Assembly (NCBI GenBank): GCA_030765065.1
Contig: CM060975.1
Location: forward strand, 167,620,993 to 167,684,992
From: Deroplatys truncata
Taxonomy: Eukaryota > Arthropoda > Insecta > Mantodea > Mantidae
Direction of reading: 5' to 3'
Length of the DNA: 64,000 nucleotides
The notes below the pieces were generated by a model, which was not told the DNA's origin, did no database searches, and saw only the letters and a list, made by a program, of their open reading frames with translations. Shown piece after piece: positions 11,861 to 24,811 of the stretch; positions within the stretch are counted from its first letter, which is position 1; the number at the start of each line of letters is the position of its first letter. The position numbers were made by a program, and so were the translations under genes.

Positions 11861-13550
11861 GAGATAGACGGGAGATCATTCCCACCCCAATGGCTTGTTC
11901 AAAGAATGAATTGCTACTGGAATAGTGTTTAATTAACAGTGTACGAAACACTGCAATAATGTCGGAAGTGAAGCATTGAGTTATAAGTTGTAATGCCTGA
12001 GTTTAAAGGGGATACCTGGCTAAAAAGTGACTCTGTGTACCTATATATGTAACAAATACCCTAATATCTTTCAGCAAACTCACAGATTGAGCCGAAGTGC
12101 TAAGGGAATAGTTCAGATACTTGGCTAGCTAGTAGGTTGCAGATTGAATAGCTCCTTTATTTAGTCTCAGTGGCACTTCCTCCTTATGTACTCTTATGCA
12201 TGATATAATTTGGAAATAAGTTGAACATTTATATTTATTGCATGGTTTTGAGTGAAGCATCTGAAAATAAAATTAAGAAAATTGTTTCTGAAGCAGTTTT
12301 AACAAAACTGTATCATTAACTCTTCCGAATTCTCAGATTACACAAAATTCATTCCGAATTAAAGAGGACTTTATAGTCTGCATGATATAAGAATAAGGAC
12401 TGCAGCAACCTGACTCGATAGCACTCAATGTAAAAAGGGAAAACTGACTTGTCTTATCCCTAGGTTTAGATATAATTCATAACTGTATTTATACCTCCTC
12501 CCCTGACAATAGCTATCTCCTCCACCTATAAGCAATCCTAACATTAAATAGGAATGTTATTTTTTCCCAAGTATGCGAGTAAAGGATGTCCAAAATTGCT
12601 TTTCTTTTTCAGTTGGATTGTGAAATTTCTAATGTTTGAAACGTTTTACTATGTGAAATGTCAGTAATATGAAACTCAATATACACAACGTAAATGCAAT
12701 GCAATTGCTAAATAAACACCTACAGTGCAAAGAATGACGAAATAATGACGTAAAATAAAAAATGCCATTAAAATATAAAACAGCATAAAATTACCAAAAA
12801 TGACCTAACAAATATCGTTTTCATAAAACGGGAACAATGATAAGGATTTATGCACACATTACAGAATCTCTATATCGTGGCAATTAAAATATGACATGCT
12901 ATCCAAATATGAGCCCTGATAATGATAATAATACAATAAAATAATAATAATTTCTTTCCGGTAACATTGGTGCCCATTTGAGCAGCAATATGAATTGCTA
13001 AACAAAACTGTGGTTGCAATAACAATTCTCATTTTACATAACTAAGTACCAATAAAAACAAACATATATGCATTAGGAAATATTACAACTACTTTTATAA
13101 GGAGCTTTTAAGGTGGTTAGGGTGCTGACAATCTCACTGAAAACAAAATGTAACTATAAAAACAGCAACGATCTTTCACAAAATTAACTAACTGTGAACA
13201 GAGTTATTCGATATAGCTAATTTTATTTAAATGGATGCTCATTTTATATTAATCTGGTCAGTTTAACAAGCAACTAGCGCTTTCCTGCTGAAGTAACTTG
13301 CTGTCATTCGCGTTTCTTGCAGCAATACACTTTGAAGCTTGGAACAGACAATTACAGTTTTACAGCTATCTCTGACCAATTGCGTATGGCACAGACTTAC
13401 ACAACATAGACAGCAGTTGCTGCGTAAGTAACACAAGCTATTATCTTAATATATCCCTTCAAGTTAACTCTTGTAATAGCTGCGTAAGCATGCACTTTTA
13501 TGTGTTTTAAATTTATGAGTGTTGGGTTGGATAATTTTATCCGCGAATTT
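11861..13550. other. No recognisable feature
   Basis: AT-rich DNA. A weak similarity to repeat family X (ACACAAAATTCATTCCGAATTAAAGAGGACT region, about 12330-12375) is visible but too short to define a copy. Confidence 0.45.
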
Positions 13551-13740
13551 TCCTATTCTCTCTTTCATCCTTACATTTCATTTCCACCTTCTTCACCGCC
13601 ATACCAGGCATTGGACTGATCTCATCGTGGTATACTATGATTCAGAGTTTTGCTTGCTTCTCGAAAGGCTACTGACCCAAAGCATTGACTTGTAAGTCCT
13701 TGGGGGTGTAAGTCCTACAAAGAGGAGGGTAATCCGTTAA
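13551..13740 (+). mobile_element. 5'-truncated tRNA-SINE fragment
   Basis: Matches the 3' half of the SINE at 41642-42006: pyrimidine-rich TTTCATCC segments, ATACCA.GCAT.GG.CTGAT, CTACTGACCC, and the terminal block CCTTGGGGGTGTAAGTCCT followed by GAGGGTAA. The tRNA head is missing, the common result of incomplete reverse transcription. Confidence 0.75.
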
Positions 13741-14786
13741 ATAAAAAACAGAAGAATAAGAGAAACTAACTCTAGACTCACATAAATTCATAAAATTACA
13801 TACATCATTTCATAACCCTAGGTTTATTAACGTTTCAGAATGAAATGGTATCTAACACATGCATTTCAACGCGCTCCTAATGTATTGGAAGTAGTGGTGA
13901 GAAGTTTTAAGTTCCAGAGCGGCGTTTCTCAGTGACAAAACTTTGACGCACAGCTCGGCTGTTTGGACATTTCTGTTATAAACAAACCAGAAATTGTTAA
14001 GATAGATAGCACATGCTACGACTTACCTTTCTGCCATACTTAAAGCAGCAACTGTTTGTATATCACCTAAAAAATCTTCACTAAGAAATCTCGCAAATCT
14101 CAAGAAGAAATATGAGGCGTTATTGTACAGAAACGTGAATATATATGCTGCGGGTATATAGCTTAGTGCTGACTGCACAACATTTTAAATGTCATTGCCA
14201 ATAAAAAGTATAAGGAGGGCAATTTAGCTAAAAGCTGTAGAGATGAATTCCATTTTCCAAATAACTTCAACTCTCAAATAGAGCAACGAATATTAATTTA
14301 ATTGTGATGTAACATTTTTGTTTTCTGTTTTAAGCTATATCTGCGCGCCTCGGGTTGTTCTGTTTCTGGAAAGAATAACATTCCAAAGAGATTGAATTAT
14401 CACGAAAAAACTCACGATACAAATTTAATTGAGAAGTTCTGGAACAAAAATGAAAATTCTCTCAAGGAAAGCTCGAGCACATAATAGATGCAGCGAAACT
14501 TACGGTATTCTTAAAGCGAGAACTTGTATAGTATAAGTAGATCTTAAGTGATGATGTCCATAGCTATTAAACGAAAGGAAACATTAATAAGTTATGGTTA
14601 TGGGATTTCAAAATGATTACAGTATGTAAAATATTTATTATGTATATAAGATTTAATATTTACGTACACAAGATATTTTAATATATTAAAAGGAAGCAAA
14701 TGGCACTTGTACCAACCGGGAATCCAAGCGTTCTTCCCAATACATATCTATGCTACTTTTGAACACTAGAGAGTTATCTGAGTGAG
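13741..14786. other. No recognisable feature
   Basis: AT-rich DNA without supported genes or repeats. Confidence 0.45.
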
Positions 14787-16650
14787 GAATGTGTGAGTAA
14801 GTGAGCTGTTTGCATGTGTGTGAGTGCGTTGAGATCTCGTATGTGCGTCAGGGGTTGTGCAAGTGTGTTGAGGTATGTGTGTGACATGTTTTGTGCATGT
14901 GTGTGTTGAGGTATATGTGTGAGGTATGTGTTACGATATGTGTGAGTGTGTTGAGATATGCGTGCGAGGTGTGTGTTGAGGTATGTGTGTGAGGTGTGTG
15001 TTGCGGTATGAATGTGAGTTTGTTGAGGTATGAGTGTGAGGTGTGTGTTGAGGTATGTGTGTGAGGTGTGTGTTGCGGTATGAATGTGAGTTTGTTGAGG
15101 TATGAGTGTGAGGTGTGTGTTGAGGTATGTGTGTGAGGTGTGTGTTGCGCTATGAATGTGAGTTTGTTGAGGTATGAGTGTGAGGTGTGTGTTGAGGTAT
15201 GAGAGTGAGTGTGTTATGTATGTGTGTGAGGTGTGTGTTGAGGTATGTGTGTGAGGTGTGTGTTGCGGTATGTGTGTGAGGAGTGTGTTGCTATATGAAT
15301 GTGAGTTTGTTGGGGTATGAGTGTGAGGAGTGTGTTGCGATATGAATGTGAGTTTGTTGAGGTATGAGTGTGAGGTGTGTGTTGAGGTATGAGAGTGAGT
15401 GTGTTAGGTATGTGTGTGAGGTGTGTGTGTTGAGGTATGTGTGTGAGGTGTGTGTGTGAGATAATGTGAGTGTGTAAGGTGTGTGTGTGTGTGATGTGGT
15501 ATTGAGGTATGTGTGTGATGTGTGTTTACATATGTGTGAGTGAGTTGAGATATGTGTTTGAGGTATGTATGAGTGTGTGATGTACGTGATGTGTTTGTGC
15601 AAGAGTGTGTGTGTATGTTGAAGTATGTGTGGGAGGTGTTTGTACATGTGTGTGAGTGTGTTGAGGTATGTGTGAGATTAAATTAAGTATGTGTGCGCGT
15701 GTAAGGTATGTGTATGACGTGTTTGTTTATGTATATTAGTGTGTTGAAGTATCTTTGCGAGATATGTGTAAGTGGTAAGGCCTGTATGTGAGGTGTTTGT
15801 GTATGTAGTGAGCGTGTTAAGGTATGTTTGTGATGTGAGTGTGGATTACCACGTAACAGTGTATGCCTGCGTGTGAGTTTGTTGAGATTTGTGTGTATGG
15901 GTGTGAGTGTGTTGAGATTTGGATGTATATGTGTGTTGAGATTTCTGTGTATTTATGTGTTGAGATATGCGTCAATGTGTTGGATGTGTGAGATGCCTGT
16001 GTACATGTGTGTGAGTGTCTTGAAATTTGTGTCCATTTATGTGTTTTGAGATATTTGTGAGTGCGTTGAGATGTGTGAGGTGTCTGTGTATGTGTGTGAA
16101 TGTGTTGGCATTTATGTGTGTGTGTTGAGATGTGTGGGGTGTGTTTGTATATGTGTGAGTGTGTTGAGATGTATATGCGTGAGGCGTATGTATGTGTGTG
16201 AGTGTGCTGAGATGTGTGATGTGTCTGTGTATGTTTGTGAGTATGTTGGGATTTGTGTGTTGAGATGTGTGATGTATGTGTGAGTATGTAAAGTAGTATG
16301 TGTGTGATATGTTTGTGTAAGTGTATGTGTTGAGGTACGCGTGTTACGTTGCATGTTAGGTACGTTGAGTGTTGAGGTATGTGTGTGGTGTGTGCATGCG
16401 AGAAATGTGTGTGTTGTGGTATGTGTGTGAGGTGTGAATGTGAGGTATTTGTAAGTTTGTTGAGGTATGTGTAAGGTGTGCATTTATGTGTGTGAGGTGC
16501 TTGTGTATGTGTGTTTTGAGATATGTGTGTGAGTGTGTTGAGGTGTGCATGTGAGGTATGTGTGTGAGGTACTTGTGTATGCGTGTGTGTTGAGATAGGT
16601 GATGTAATTGTGTATGTGTGTGAGTGTGTTGGGATTCGTGTGTTGTGAGG
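14787..16650. repeat. TG-rich degenerate minisatellite, array 1
   Basis: About 1.86 kb of short degenerate units built on GTGTGTGAGGTGTGTGTTGAGGTAT. A higher-order unit of about 75-80 bases repeats cleanly between about 14990 and 15250. Purine-T strand bias is extreme, so the minus strand gives long His/Thr-rich and the plus strand Cys/Val-rich open frames that are not genes. A unit containing GTGGATTACCACGTAAC at about 15842 recurs at the start of the second array near 25.29 kb. Confidence 0.95.
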
Positions 16651-17301
16651 GTTTACTCTGTAATAGTATTTTTTGTAGTTTATCTGCTACCATCATTTCG
16701 CGACCCAGAAGAGCCCACCTATGGATCTTAATGTAACTATTGTACACAGAGCTAAACCGTTTTACTACATCCTCAATGAACGGAACAAGAAATCGTAAAT
16801 GTTGCACGCATATAAACCCAGCATACATTTGCTTTAGATAATTTATTATTGGTGAAAGTATAATTATATTGTGAATGGTTTATATGCTATTCATTTGATT
16901 TTACAATTATGTATTTACTTTGACAGTCCATCGCTAATTATAAGTTGCGTTATATAAGTTTATAATCCGTACGTTTGTTCATTAAAGTGCCTGTGCCACT
17001 TTCACCGTATCACCTTTAATCATTACGTTATATGGTATGTCGAGCTTTAACGTAAACTAAATTGCATAGCTTCCAAAAACAATAGTTACATTATCCATTT
17101 TACTCTTGAATAGCAAGCATTGCTGCACACATATCTGACACAAATCTAAATGGTCACATTGCTTATATAAAATTATTCTTAAATCCCGATATATATGAAA
17201 GTTTTAAACTTATGAATTTTTACCTAAATGAAATGATAGAAATATTAAGTATTGGTACAATTTCCCTAGCTTCAGTTGCTTTCCCCAATGCTTTCTGTAT
17301 A
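16651..17301. other. No recognisable feature
   Basis: AT-rich DNA between the minisatellite and the (TAA)n run; nothing supported. Confidence 0.45.
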
Positions 17302-17305
17302 TTAT

Positions 17306-17344
<39 letters not shown>
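17302..17344. repeat. (TAA)n microsatellite
   Basis: About 12 TAA units following ATTATTA. Confidence 0.95.
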
Positions 17345-17690
17345 TGAGTGTTACCCGATTTGCTGGGCTCTTTCTGGATGACTTGCCTGTAAGTAGGAAA
17401 GCAGTATGCCAATCCACACCCCCGCAGAAAATGTGAAGAGTAATTTTTGTTTCTTGACCTCGTAGTTAATTTAACTTTTGTACATCTTTTAGTTGGGAGT
17501 TTTCCCATAGGATGGACTATGAAGAAGCTGTTGCTATCTCAATGATCCTATGACCAACGTGATGTAGAAGTGTAATATTCCCAGAATTAAATTTACTTAA
17601 CACGAGGTAGAACTCTGCCTCATTCCACGGTCTCAGTTCTCATCTGACAAATTTGGACTTCTATCAGTGCTGCAGCGGTTACTCTATTTA

Positions 17691-17712
17691 GGGCCGGTTT
17701 CACCAAACGCGA
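17691..17712 (+). repeat. Left terminal inverted repeat of Harbinger element
   Basis: 22 bases identical to the reverse complement of 24841-24862. Weaker similarity continues inward, including GTTTCACCA at about 17784 mirrored in the right end. Confidence 0.95.
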
Positions 17713-17759
17713 TTAAAGTTTAGAATAGCAACTCCAGGGTAAAATTAACCCGGTGGTCG

Positions 17760-17773
17760 TTACTCCCGAGTAG
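17760..17773. promoter_or_regulatory. Subterminal palindrome, candidate protein-binding site
   Basis: TTACTCCCGAGTAG is a near-palindrome matching the right-end palindromes at 24798-24811 and 24820-24833. Its position near the end suggests a binding site for the Myb-like protein or transposase. This is inferred. Confidence 0.4.
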
Positions 17774-18100
17774 CATGTATTCGTTTCACCATTCTTGTGT
17801 GGAGGTTGTAATACTCTCGAGTCAGTACTCCTATAATTATACCAGAAAAGTGCCGATCGCGTAGTTTCTCATAGTATGTGAGCACTCCTCTCAGCTGTTT
17901 TCCGCCATTTTAAGGAATTTAGCGCGAGTAAAAGAAAGTTTTTAGAGGTTAAAGCTCGGAGAAAGAAGTAAACGAAAGCATCGGTAAGTATAAATGCATG
18001 GTAATAGATAATATTTTCGAAAAAAAATGTAACTTAACCTTTCGTTATAATGAAATTATCCTCTTAACTTATAGTTTTCGTGCGTTAAATTTACAGAATC

Positions 18101-21100
18101 ATGTCAGACGAAGGAAAGCGAAAGAGAAGCCCAAATTGGCATTATTCTGAGAAATTCCTACTGCTTTCTGTGGTAGAAGAATTTATAGGTGTATTGGAGA
18201 ATAAAAGAACAGATGGTTCAACTATGCGCCAGAAGAAGCAGACATGGGAGAAGGCTGCAGAAAAGTATAATGCTAGCACCACAATGGGACACAGAACTGC
18301 AGCTAATCTAAAGGCAGAATGGGAGCTGCTAGAAAAAGCTGCAAAGAAGGATTTAGCTAACAAAAGAATAGCTGCAAATAAGACAGGTAATACATTTTTT
18401 TTTTAATATGCAACATGAATATGTAGTGTAAGCATTTGTTCTATTCTTTCTTCTAATTTGTAGGTGGTGGACCTCCAAGGCCAGATCACAGTGACGACCC
18501 AGTATTTACCAAAATACTAAGTCTTATTGGGCATGCTGCAGTTGGCTATTATAATTCCTTTGATCATGATGAAGGAATGAGACAACCAATAGCAGGTTTG
18601 TATATTTGCATTAAATATTAATGCCACAATAACTCAAAAATATCATGGACACAAAACTTGGAAGTTATCTCATACTCTTGTCCCTAAATAATCACATTTT
18701 CATCATCATTTTCAGTTATCTTTAAATTAATTTAAAAAAGCCATTGCCTTTCAACAGAATGAAGTGTGTGAAGTAAATAAAAGAAGGTTTAAAGCATATT
18801 TTCTAAAATGTCCATTATTCATGGTTTGTACTTCGCATAGGCTTTGTGTTTATTAATGATTATGCATTTCCTTATAGCTAGCTTAGTTGCAGCAGAGGTT
18901 TTGTCAGAAACTATACATTTGGTTACTGTTAATTCATAGGTAATGCTTTATGTACAGCAAGTAACTTTATCGGATCTACAATAGCTTTACAATTTAAATC
19001 TTACTCCTTTCCCAAAGTGTGTTTAAGAATTAAAATGTTCATGATATGAAAGTAATATAAATAGAGTAGAACTTATAAACATGAGACTGTTTAATGTGTT
19101 TGGTTTGAAATATAGGTTAGAAAATTGAAAGCTTAATATAAAAAAAGCTAGCTACTCATATCCATTGCATGTAGATGGAGATGGTCGAGTTGTATACACA
19201 TTTGTTGCCAAAACATTGTTCAGAGCAACAAAACATTATTTTACATTCATAATGTATATTAGCTTAAATCTCTCATCATACAGCATGTACAAATAAATTA
19301 ACACAGGTTATGGTTATCCCTACATTCTCATTCATGATCCACTTAGTTGCCACAGTATGTCATCTGGTAGTTAAAATATGTTACAAAAAGTCTAACTTTT
19401 CCCCCTCCATTTGGCACTGCATTTTCCAGTCAACATTAGCATTTAACTTTTGCAACTGTATGTTTTAAGTTGCATGAACTGGTGCAGGGTTTAAGTTAAG
19501 ACTGATCTGAGCACTAAATAAGGGTCCTTTTGTGAAGTTAATTTCAATGAAATAGAATTTTGTCATATATAAGCAAACCTATTGAAATTAAGTGAAATAA
19601 TTCTTCTTGTTATCTTTATATTTCTGTTTTAACATGTTTGTGTTCAGTGCAATATTTTGTTCTAGTGTTTGACTTGTCTCATGAGGGATCAGAGGGAAAG
19701 CAGCAGAATGAGGAGGAATCACATTGTACGATGGCATCTCCCACAGAAGAGAAAGAAATGGAGGCAGGTCTTTCGCATCAGCAGGTACCTACTTAAACAT
19801 GTTATTATTAGAAATAGTGTATCATTTTTATACTAGCATAAGATCTAAGTAAGATTTCTGTGGCCTTAAGCAAATGTATTATAGGTACTAACTTATCATC
19901 TGACAAAATTTCATAACTTTTCAGTGTAAAAGGAGACACATGATCATTCTTCATTTGAAACATGGATAATAGATAACACTTCACATTTCTGGGTAAATAA
20001 CTGCACAAATTATAATATTTAAATGTGTAGTTCACTATGTAATAAGGAAAATAGGGAGATGAGATGAATTCTATGGTGCACAAAGTTTCTACACAGTAAA
20101 TAGTTGCTTAGAACCGTATTAACATAAAAAATTACACATCGATTGATTCTATTGATTAGCGATTGATTTACTATTTTCTTAGTATATAGTATGAGATACC
20201 TATGTGAGAAATGTCAACTTCTTATGAGTAGATAAAACTGCATTTATTTCCAAATTCTCAGCATAATTAAAGGTATCACAGATGTTAGCTGTGAAGTCAA
20301 GAATTATTATAAATAATGTTAATTACAATATATGGTGATAAGCCAAAACATAGGTTTAAAATTTCTGTATTTCAATGGATGAAATTTAAGCTCGAACATT
20401 AACTGATTGGTTCAGAGTTTATCCTCAGGTGAAGCAATGCATAAGCAAGATAATGGAATGTGTACATTTAAGGCTTTCTCATTAGTTTGGTTGTAAAGGC
20501 TAACTATTAAACAAAATGGATTGTGGCACAGCAAAAATAGTTTGTTTATTCCACATATCTACATAAATTATCAGTTATTTCCATAGAAAAAGAATAGATG
20601 TTTTATTTTTATTAATATTGAAGAAAGAAAGAAACAAAATAATATGTATACAGAGAAAGAGAGAGGTTATTTCTCTACATATACTGTAACTACTTTGACA
20701 TACAAACCATTTGTTGTTAATAATTGATGCATTATCAGATATATCAAAATCTGGAAGAACAATTGCAACCATATACCTCATTGGTAAGTCTAGTAGAGCT
20801 ATGGCAGTGATAAGGAGAAGCCACTGAAATGAAACTCTCAGCATTCATAGTATAGTGTAACATGAGCACCTGTTTTAAAATGTAGCCCCCAGTAATCAGC
20901 TTTAAGTTTCCTTTTAGAAGTAACTACAAAATAAATATATTTTACGCGCATCAGATCCTTTCATGCCTGAGGTTGGTATGTCAAACTTATCCAACTCTAG
21001 CAGTTCTAAAAACATTGCTCCAGAAAACATTCTGGAGTGTAGTGTTAATATTTTCCATCACAGTTTACTGATATTTGGAGAGGACATGTCATGTCTTGTA

Positions 21101-22130
21101 TGATGATGTAAGAGTGCCATAGTGGCATAGCTTGATACTGTGTTCTGGGTATACTAGACTTTAAAAACTGAATTTAGAATTTTTTAAATGATGCACAAAT
21201 TCTCGTACGTTAGTGTTTCCGAAAATAATGTGAAATCTCTATTACGATTTGATTATTATTATTATCTGTTTTTGTTTTAGTAGTCATTAGCATCACTACT
21301 AATTGCCGAAGTTGACTGAACATGCATTTTAAACTAAACTAGAAGTATTATCAGCATATACAAATAAACTAAAAATGAACCCATATAAAGATATATTTTA
21401 AGTAAAAATGTCTAACTTGTCAGTGAAATATTTTTGGGTTTTCAGGCTTTAAGTTTCAAGAACTCTTATATTTTTGAGTATTTTAATCATGCACTATCTC
21501 CTTCAATTGTAAAAAATTATTTACTGTCAAACCATGCACATTCCTTGTTTACTTTATCTGGGAAGCTATCACTTAAATTTTTCACCTATTGATCCCACTG
21601 TAAAAACCAAAAATGTACCACAGCGATCTAAATTTTAAACTTGCATACAGCATATAAATCAAATTAATCAGCATAAAGTAATTGCTGAATATAAAGTTAT
21701 GAGTTATTTTTTGTTTCAGGACCAAGTTAGTGACTGGTCTACATACAAACCAGATATGCTTCGTACTCCATTATCTGCTGCATTAGTGGCAGATAATGTT
21801 GTTATTGAAGACATAACTGAGAATAATTGTAAACAAGCCACCACAAGAACTTGGACAAGCAGGCGAAGACCTTTGCTGCCTAAAACTTCATTGGAGAAAG
21901 TCCACCAAAAGAAAATGCAAGCGTTGGAACTGCAGATGCAGCATGCCAGGGAGGAGAGACAGGAAGCAAGGGAACGTCATCTTCTGAAGTTGCAGATTGA
22001 AAGGGAGGCAAGGGATGATGCAAAAGAACAACACCTTCTTAACATTAAAATTAAAAAGGAGCAATTCAAACAAGAAAGAATAAGGTCAAGGATAATGTTA
22101 CAGGAAAAAATAAATAAATTTTCAAACTGA
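18101..22130 (+). CDS. Myb/SANT-like accessory protein of Harbinger transposon
   Basis: Four exons joined by consensus GT-AG introns: 18101-18386, 18464-18595, 19666-19784, 21720-22130. Together they give 948 bases, an uninterrupted 315-residue protein; exon phases agree at every junction. Residues about 9-90 (starting SPNWHYSEKFLLLSVVEEF, with VLENKRTDGST and RTAANLKAEWELL) form a Myb/SANT-like DNA-binding domain of the type found in Harbinger accessory proteins and NAIF1-like proteins. The middle (exons 2-3) is acidic and low in complexity. Residues about 237-315 are a highly charged predicted coiled coil rich in Glu, Arg and Gln. In known Harbinger elements this protein binds the ends and helps bring the transposase to DNA and into the nucleus; that role is inferred here. 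The start is the first ATG in a good open context, 388 bases downstream of the terminal repeat. No clear AATAAA lies after the stop; one sits just upstream of it at about 22111. The fully open frame contrasts with the broken transposase. Confidence 0.88.
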
Positions 22131-22457
22131 TGCTGTTTTTATTTCTTAACAATATACAACCTTTGATGCTTAAGATGGAGGAGTACTGTAGCAATATTCT
22201 TCAGAGCAAACTGAAACAAACAAAACTTTATTAGCAATTATTATTTCCTGCACCCAGGTCTATCATATATTTACATTTATAAAAGTTTTTCCTAAACAGC
22301 AAAATGAATGACAGAAAAGTTGAATGTAATTAGTTTCTTTCAAAACCTCTATCACTAATCTGTAGTTACCAGAACGTGTTACATTGAATGATATGCAGGT
22401 GCCATTTTAAAATACCTTTGCTGAATTTTAGCAATGAAAGAAATTCCATCATTCACA

Positions 22458-22463
22458 TTTATT
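22458..22463 (-). promoter_or_regulatory. Polyadenylation signal at transposase gene end
   Basis: AATAAA on the minus strand overlaps the last base of the transposase TGA stop codon, giving an extremely short 3' UTR if used. Confidence 0.4.
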
Positions 22464-24667
22464 CAATGTCTGGAGTATAGTAGCTTCAAACATTGTTTCA
22501 CTTGCCTTTCAAAATAATTTGCAATTAATGCCCTTCGAGCAGCATCATTTGCAGCTCGTCGTCCATGTGGTTCTATGTTGTCAATTCTGCCTTCTTCCAA
22601 GAGCTGGTCCCATGGAAGAGGTAAATTGACTTCTGGATCATCTGGTGGAATATCTTCCCCACGTTGGCGTAGCAAATTGTGAACTACTGCAGTAGCCACA
22701 ACAGCAAAAATGTTTCTTAACTTCAGTCTGATACCTAAAGCAAGAACAGGAAACCGCCGTTTTCAAATTCCAAACAGACGCTCAATGAGATTTCTAGAAC
22801 GAATTTGTGATTCGTTATACAAATGCTCTGCTGGAGTTTGTGGGTGTTCAAGAGGTGCCATCATGTATGTAGTTGATGCATATCCTCTATCAACAAGCAG
22901 AACACCATCACCATGAACTCCACTTTCAAATTTTACACGGCGAGAACAATTATTAAAAATTGTACTATCATGGGTAGAGCCTGGCCATCTTGCCACAATG
23001 TCTGTAAACTCCATGTTGGAGTTGCATATTGCCTGCACATTTAAGGAAAAATAGTTTTTTCTGTTGCGGAAGAGTTCTGCATTGTCTCCACCTGAAGAAA
23101 GAAGAAAACATTGGTAAAACAAGTTACGCTTTTCAATGAAGGGTTGCCTTTTATAGGACTAGAGAATTGCTAATATAAATACTTCTATACCTGGTGAGGA
23201 AATCCTAATGTGAGTACAGACCATAGCACCAACAACTTTTGGAAACTTTGCAATTCGGTAGAAATGTAACTGTTCCCTTTTCAAATCAACATCCTCCTCA
23301 GGGAATTGAAGATATTGCAGACAAAGTGAAGCAATGGCAGCACTAACTCTATGCACAATTCTATGCACTGTTGCTTTGCAGGCCCCGATATAGTCCCCTA
23401 TGGCAAGTTGAGAGCATCCTGTCGCATAAAATCGAAGTGCTGTCAGCAGCTGGTTCATGGGGGACACTGATGCATTCCTACAAACATTTACAATGGATAT
23501 GTCATATAAATAAGTAGTGCCACTACATACAATATACACCCACTCAAAAAAGTATTCGTCTGCACTTAAAAATTCTAGCAGTCAAATTAATGGAGGGAAA
23601 ATGTAACTTTTTTGGACATGAAGATCAAACGGTAACAGTTCAGCTTTTACATTTTTGAAAAGTATGCCAACATTGTAACAGTTTTGTATGTGGTGTTTTC
23701 AAAACTATCTTTCACGCAATGGGTAGATCATCTTTTTGTGCATGCATCCACACACTTTAATCTGGTGTAACTTAACTGGTGGAGAAATAAATTCACGAAG
23801 TCCTAAAAAGTGAACCGAAAATGAGAAATTTAGGCAAAAACGTTGAAAATTCCCAACTTTGACGTTTTATTCCCCCGTAAACTAAAATCATATTTTCACC
23901 GCAAAATCAAGTAATACACGAAAAGAAGTGGCTCTGCTCAATGTATGTAAGATAATTTTGAAAACACCACGAACAAGTGAGTTGCAATCTTGACATATTT
24001 TTAAAAAGTTTAGAAAACTAATAAAATGAACGACCTGAAAAACCGCCAAAACACGTAAACTGTATTACCGTTTGAACTTCATGTCCAAAGAAACCAGTCT
24101 TACCTCCATTAATTTGGCTGCTACAACTTTTAAAATGCAGACGAATACCTTTTTGAGCAGCCATCTATAAATAGTTAACATAACCTATTAAGCAATCATT
24201 TACATTATAAACAATGTGCATTAAAACTATTCTTAGTAACAATTGTTCTAAATTTTAGAAAATTGTAAAGTTAAGATTATAATATGGTATAATAAAGTCG
24301 TATTATTTAAGAAATGGAAGCACGGAAGCATACTGAACCGCGAACGTAACCTCACTAATGTCTACCATGCACGTGAAGTTTTATAAGCTGTTTCTAGATG
24401 CTCCTTATAATTATAGGAAAGATGTTAATCTATTTCTGTTACTTACCGATCAGATGTGTACTCCAAATTAGCTTCAATTCTTTGAAGCAAGTGAAGTGCC
24501 GAGGTTTTTGTCAACCGGAACCTCGTAACAAAATCCCTATCATCATAATTTACAAACCACTCAGTTCTGTCACGAATCCATCTTGGTCGTCGTTCTGGAG
24601 GGTAAAAATCCTCATCTTCACCGCTGGAACTGTCCTCAAAAACCATTCTCATCAATCCTGCAGCCAT
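22463..24667 (-). pseudogene. HARBI1-like: HARBI1-type Harbinger transposase, inactivated
   Basis: Three minus-strand exons with GT-AG introns: 24667-24447, 23477-23191 and 23091-22463. They total 1137 bases, 379 codons including the final stop, the usual HARBI1 length. The N-terminus is acidic; residues about 75-118 (VSPMNQLLTALRFYATG, LAIGDYIGACKATVHRIV) are the helix-turn-helix region, and the DDE domain follows. The conserved GxxDCTHI block reads GAMVCTHIRI, so the first catalytic Asp is Val at residue 160 (codon 23219-23221). The second Asp (residue 237, LLVDRGY) and the Glu (residue 273, LIERLFG) remain. Codon 279, normally Trp in the WKRRFP motif, is TGA (22763-22765). The rest of the frame stays open through ANYFERQVKQCL to the end. 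It would be inactive through the missing Asp even if the stop were read through; the alternative of a sequencing error cannot be excluded. It faces the Myb-like gene tail to tail. Confidence 0.9.
23537..24165. mobile_element. Foldback MITE inside transposase intron
   Basis: About 0.63 kb bounded by TA at 23535-23536 and 24166-24167. Almost the whole element is an imperfect palindrome. The left arm (AGTATTCGTCTGCA, CAAATTAATGGAGG, GGACATGAAG, GTGGTGTTTTCAAAA) recurs in reverse complement in the right arm, with the centre near 23.84 kb. TA duplication suggests a Tc1/mariner-type transposase moved it. It has no coding capacity. It lies within transposase intron 1, between 23477 and 24447, so the reading frame is not directly disturbed. 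Confidence 0.85.
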
Positions 24668-24797
24668 TACAAAGTGCTAACTAGCAGTTACTCTGTACTT
24701 TATTCCACAATATTTCGCCGAGTAACATTACTCTGTGATTTACTCTCGCATACGCAATTTATTCCAGAGTAAGTTGTTGGTGAAACGCTCAAACGGC

Positions 24798-24811
24798 TTA
24801 CTCGCGAGTAA
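24798..24811. promoter_or_regulatory. Subterminal perfect 14-bp palindrome
   Basis: TTACTCGCGAGTAA, a perfect palindrome 30 bases inside the right terminal repeat. A related one (TTACTCGAGAGTAA) is at 24820-24833. Candidate binding site for the element's Myb-like protein or transposase. Confidence 0.45.

Noticed and set aside
15291..16828. His/Thr-rich open frames on the minus strand
   Set aside because: Same artefact of array 1 read on the CA-rich strand.
18101..22130. Host Myb/SANT gene or domesticated gene
   Set aside because: It lies inside a TTA-flanked Harbinger element with paired TIRs and the partner transposase; there is no evidence yet of host use.
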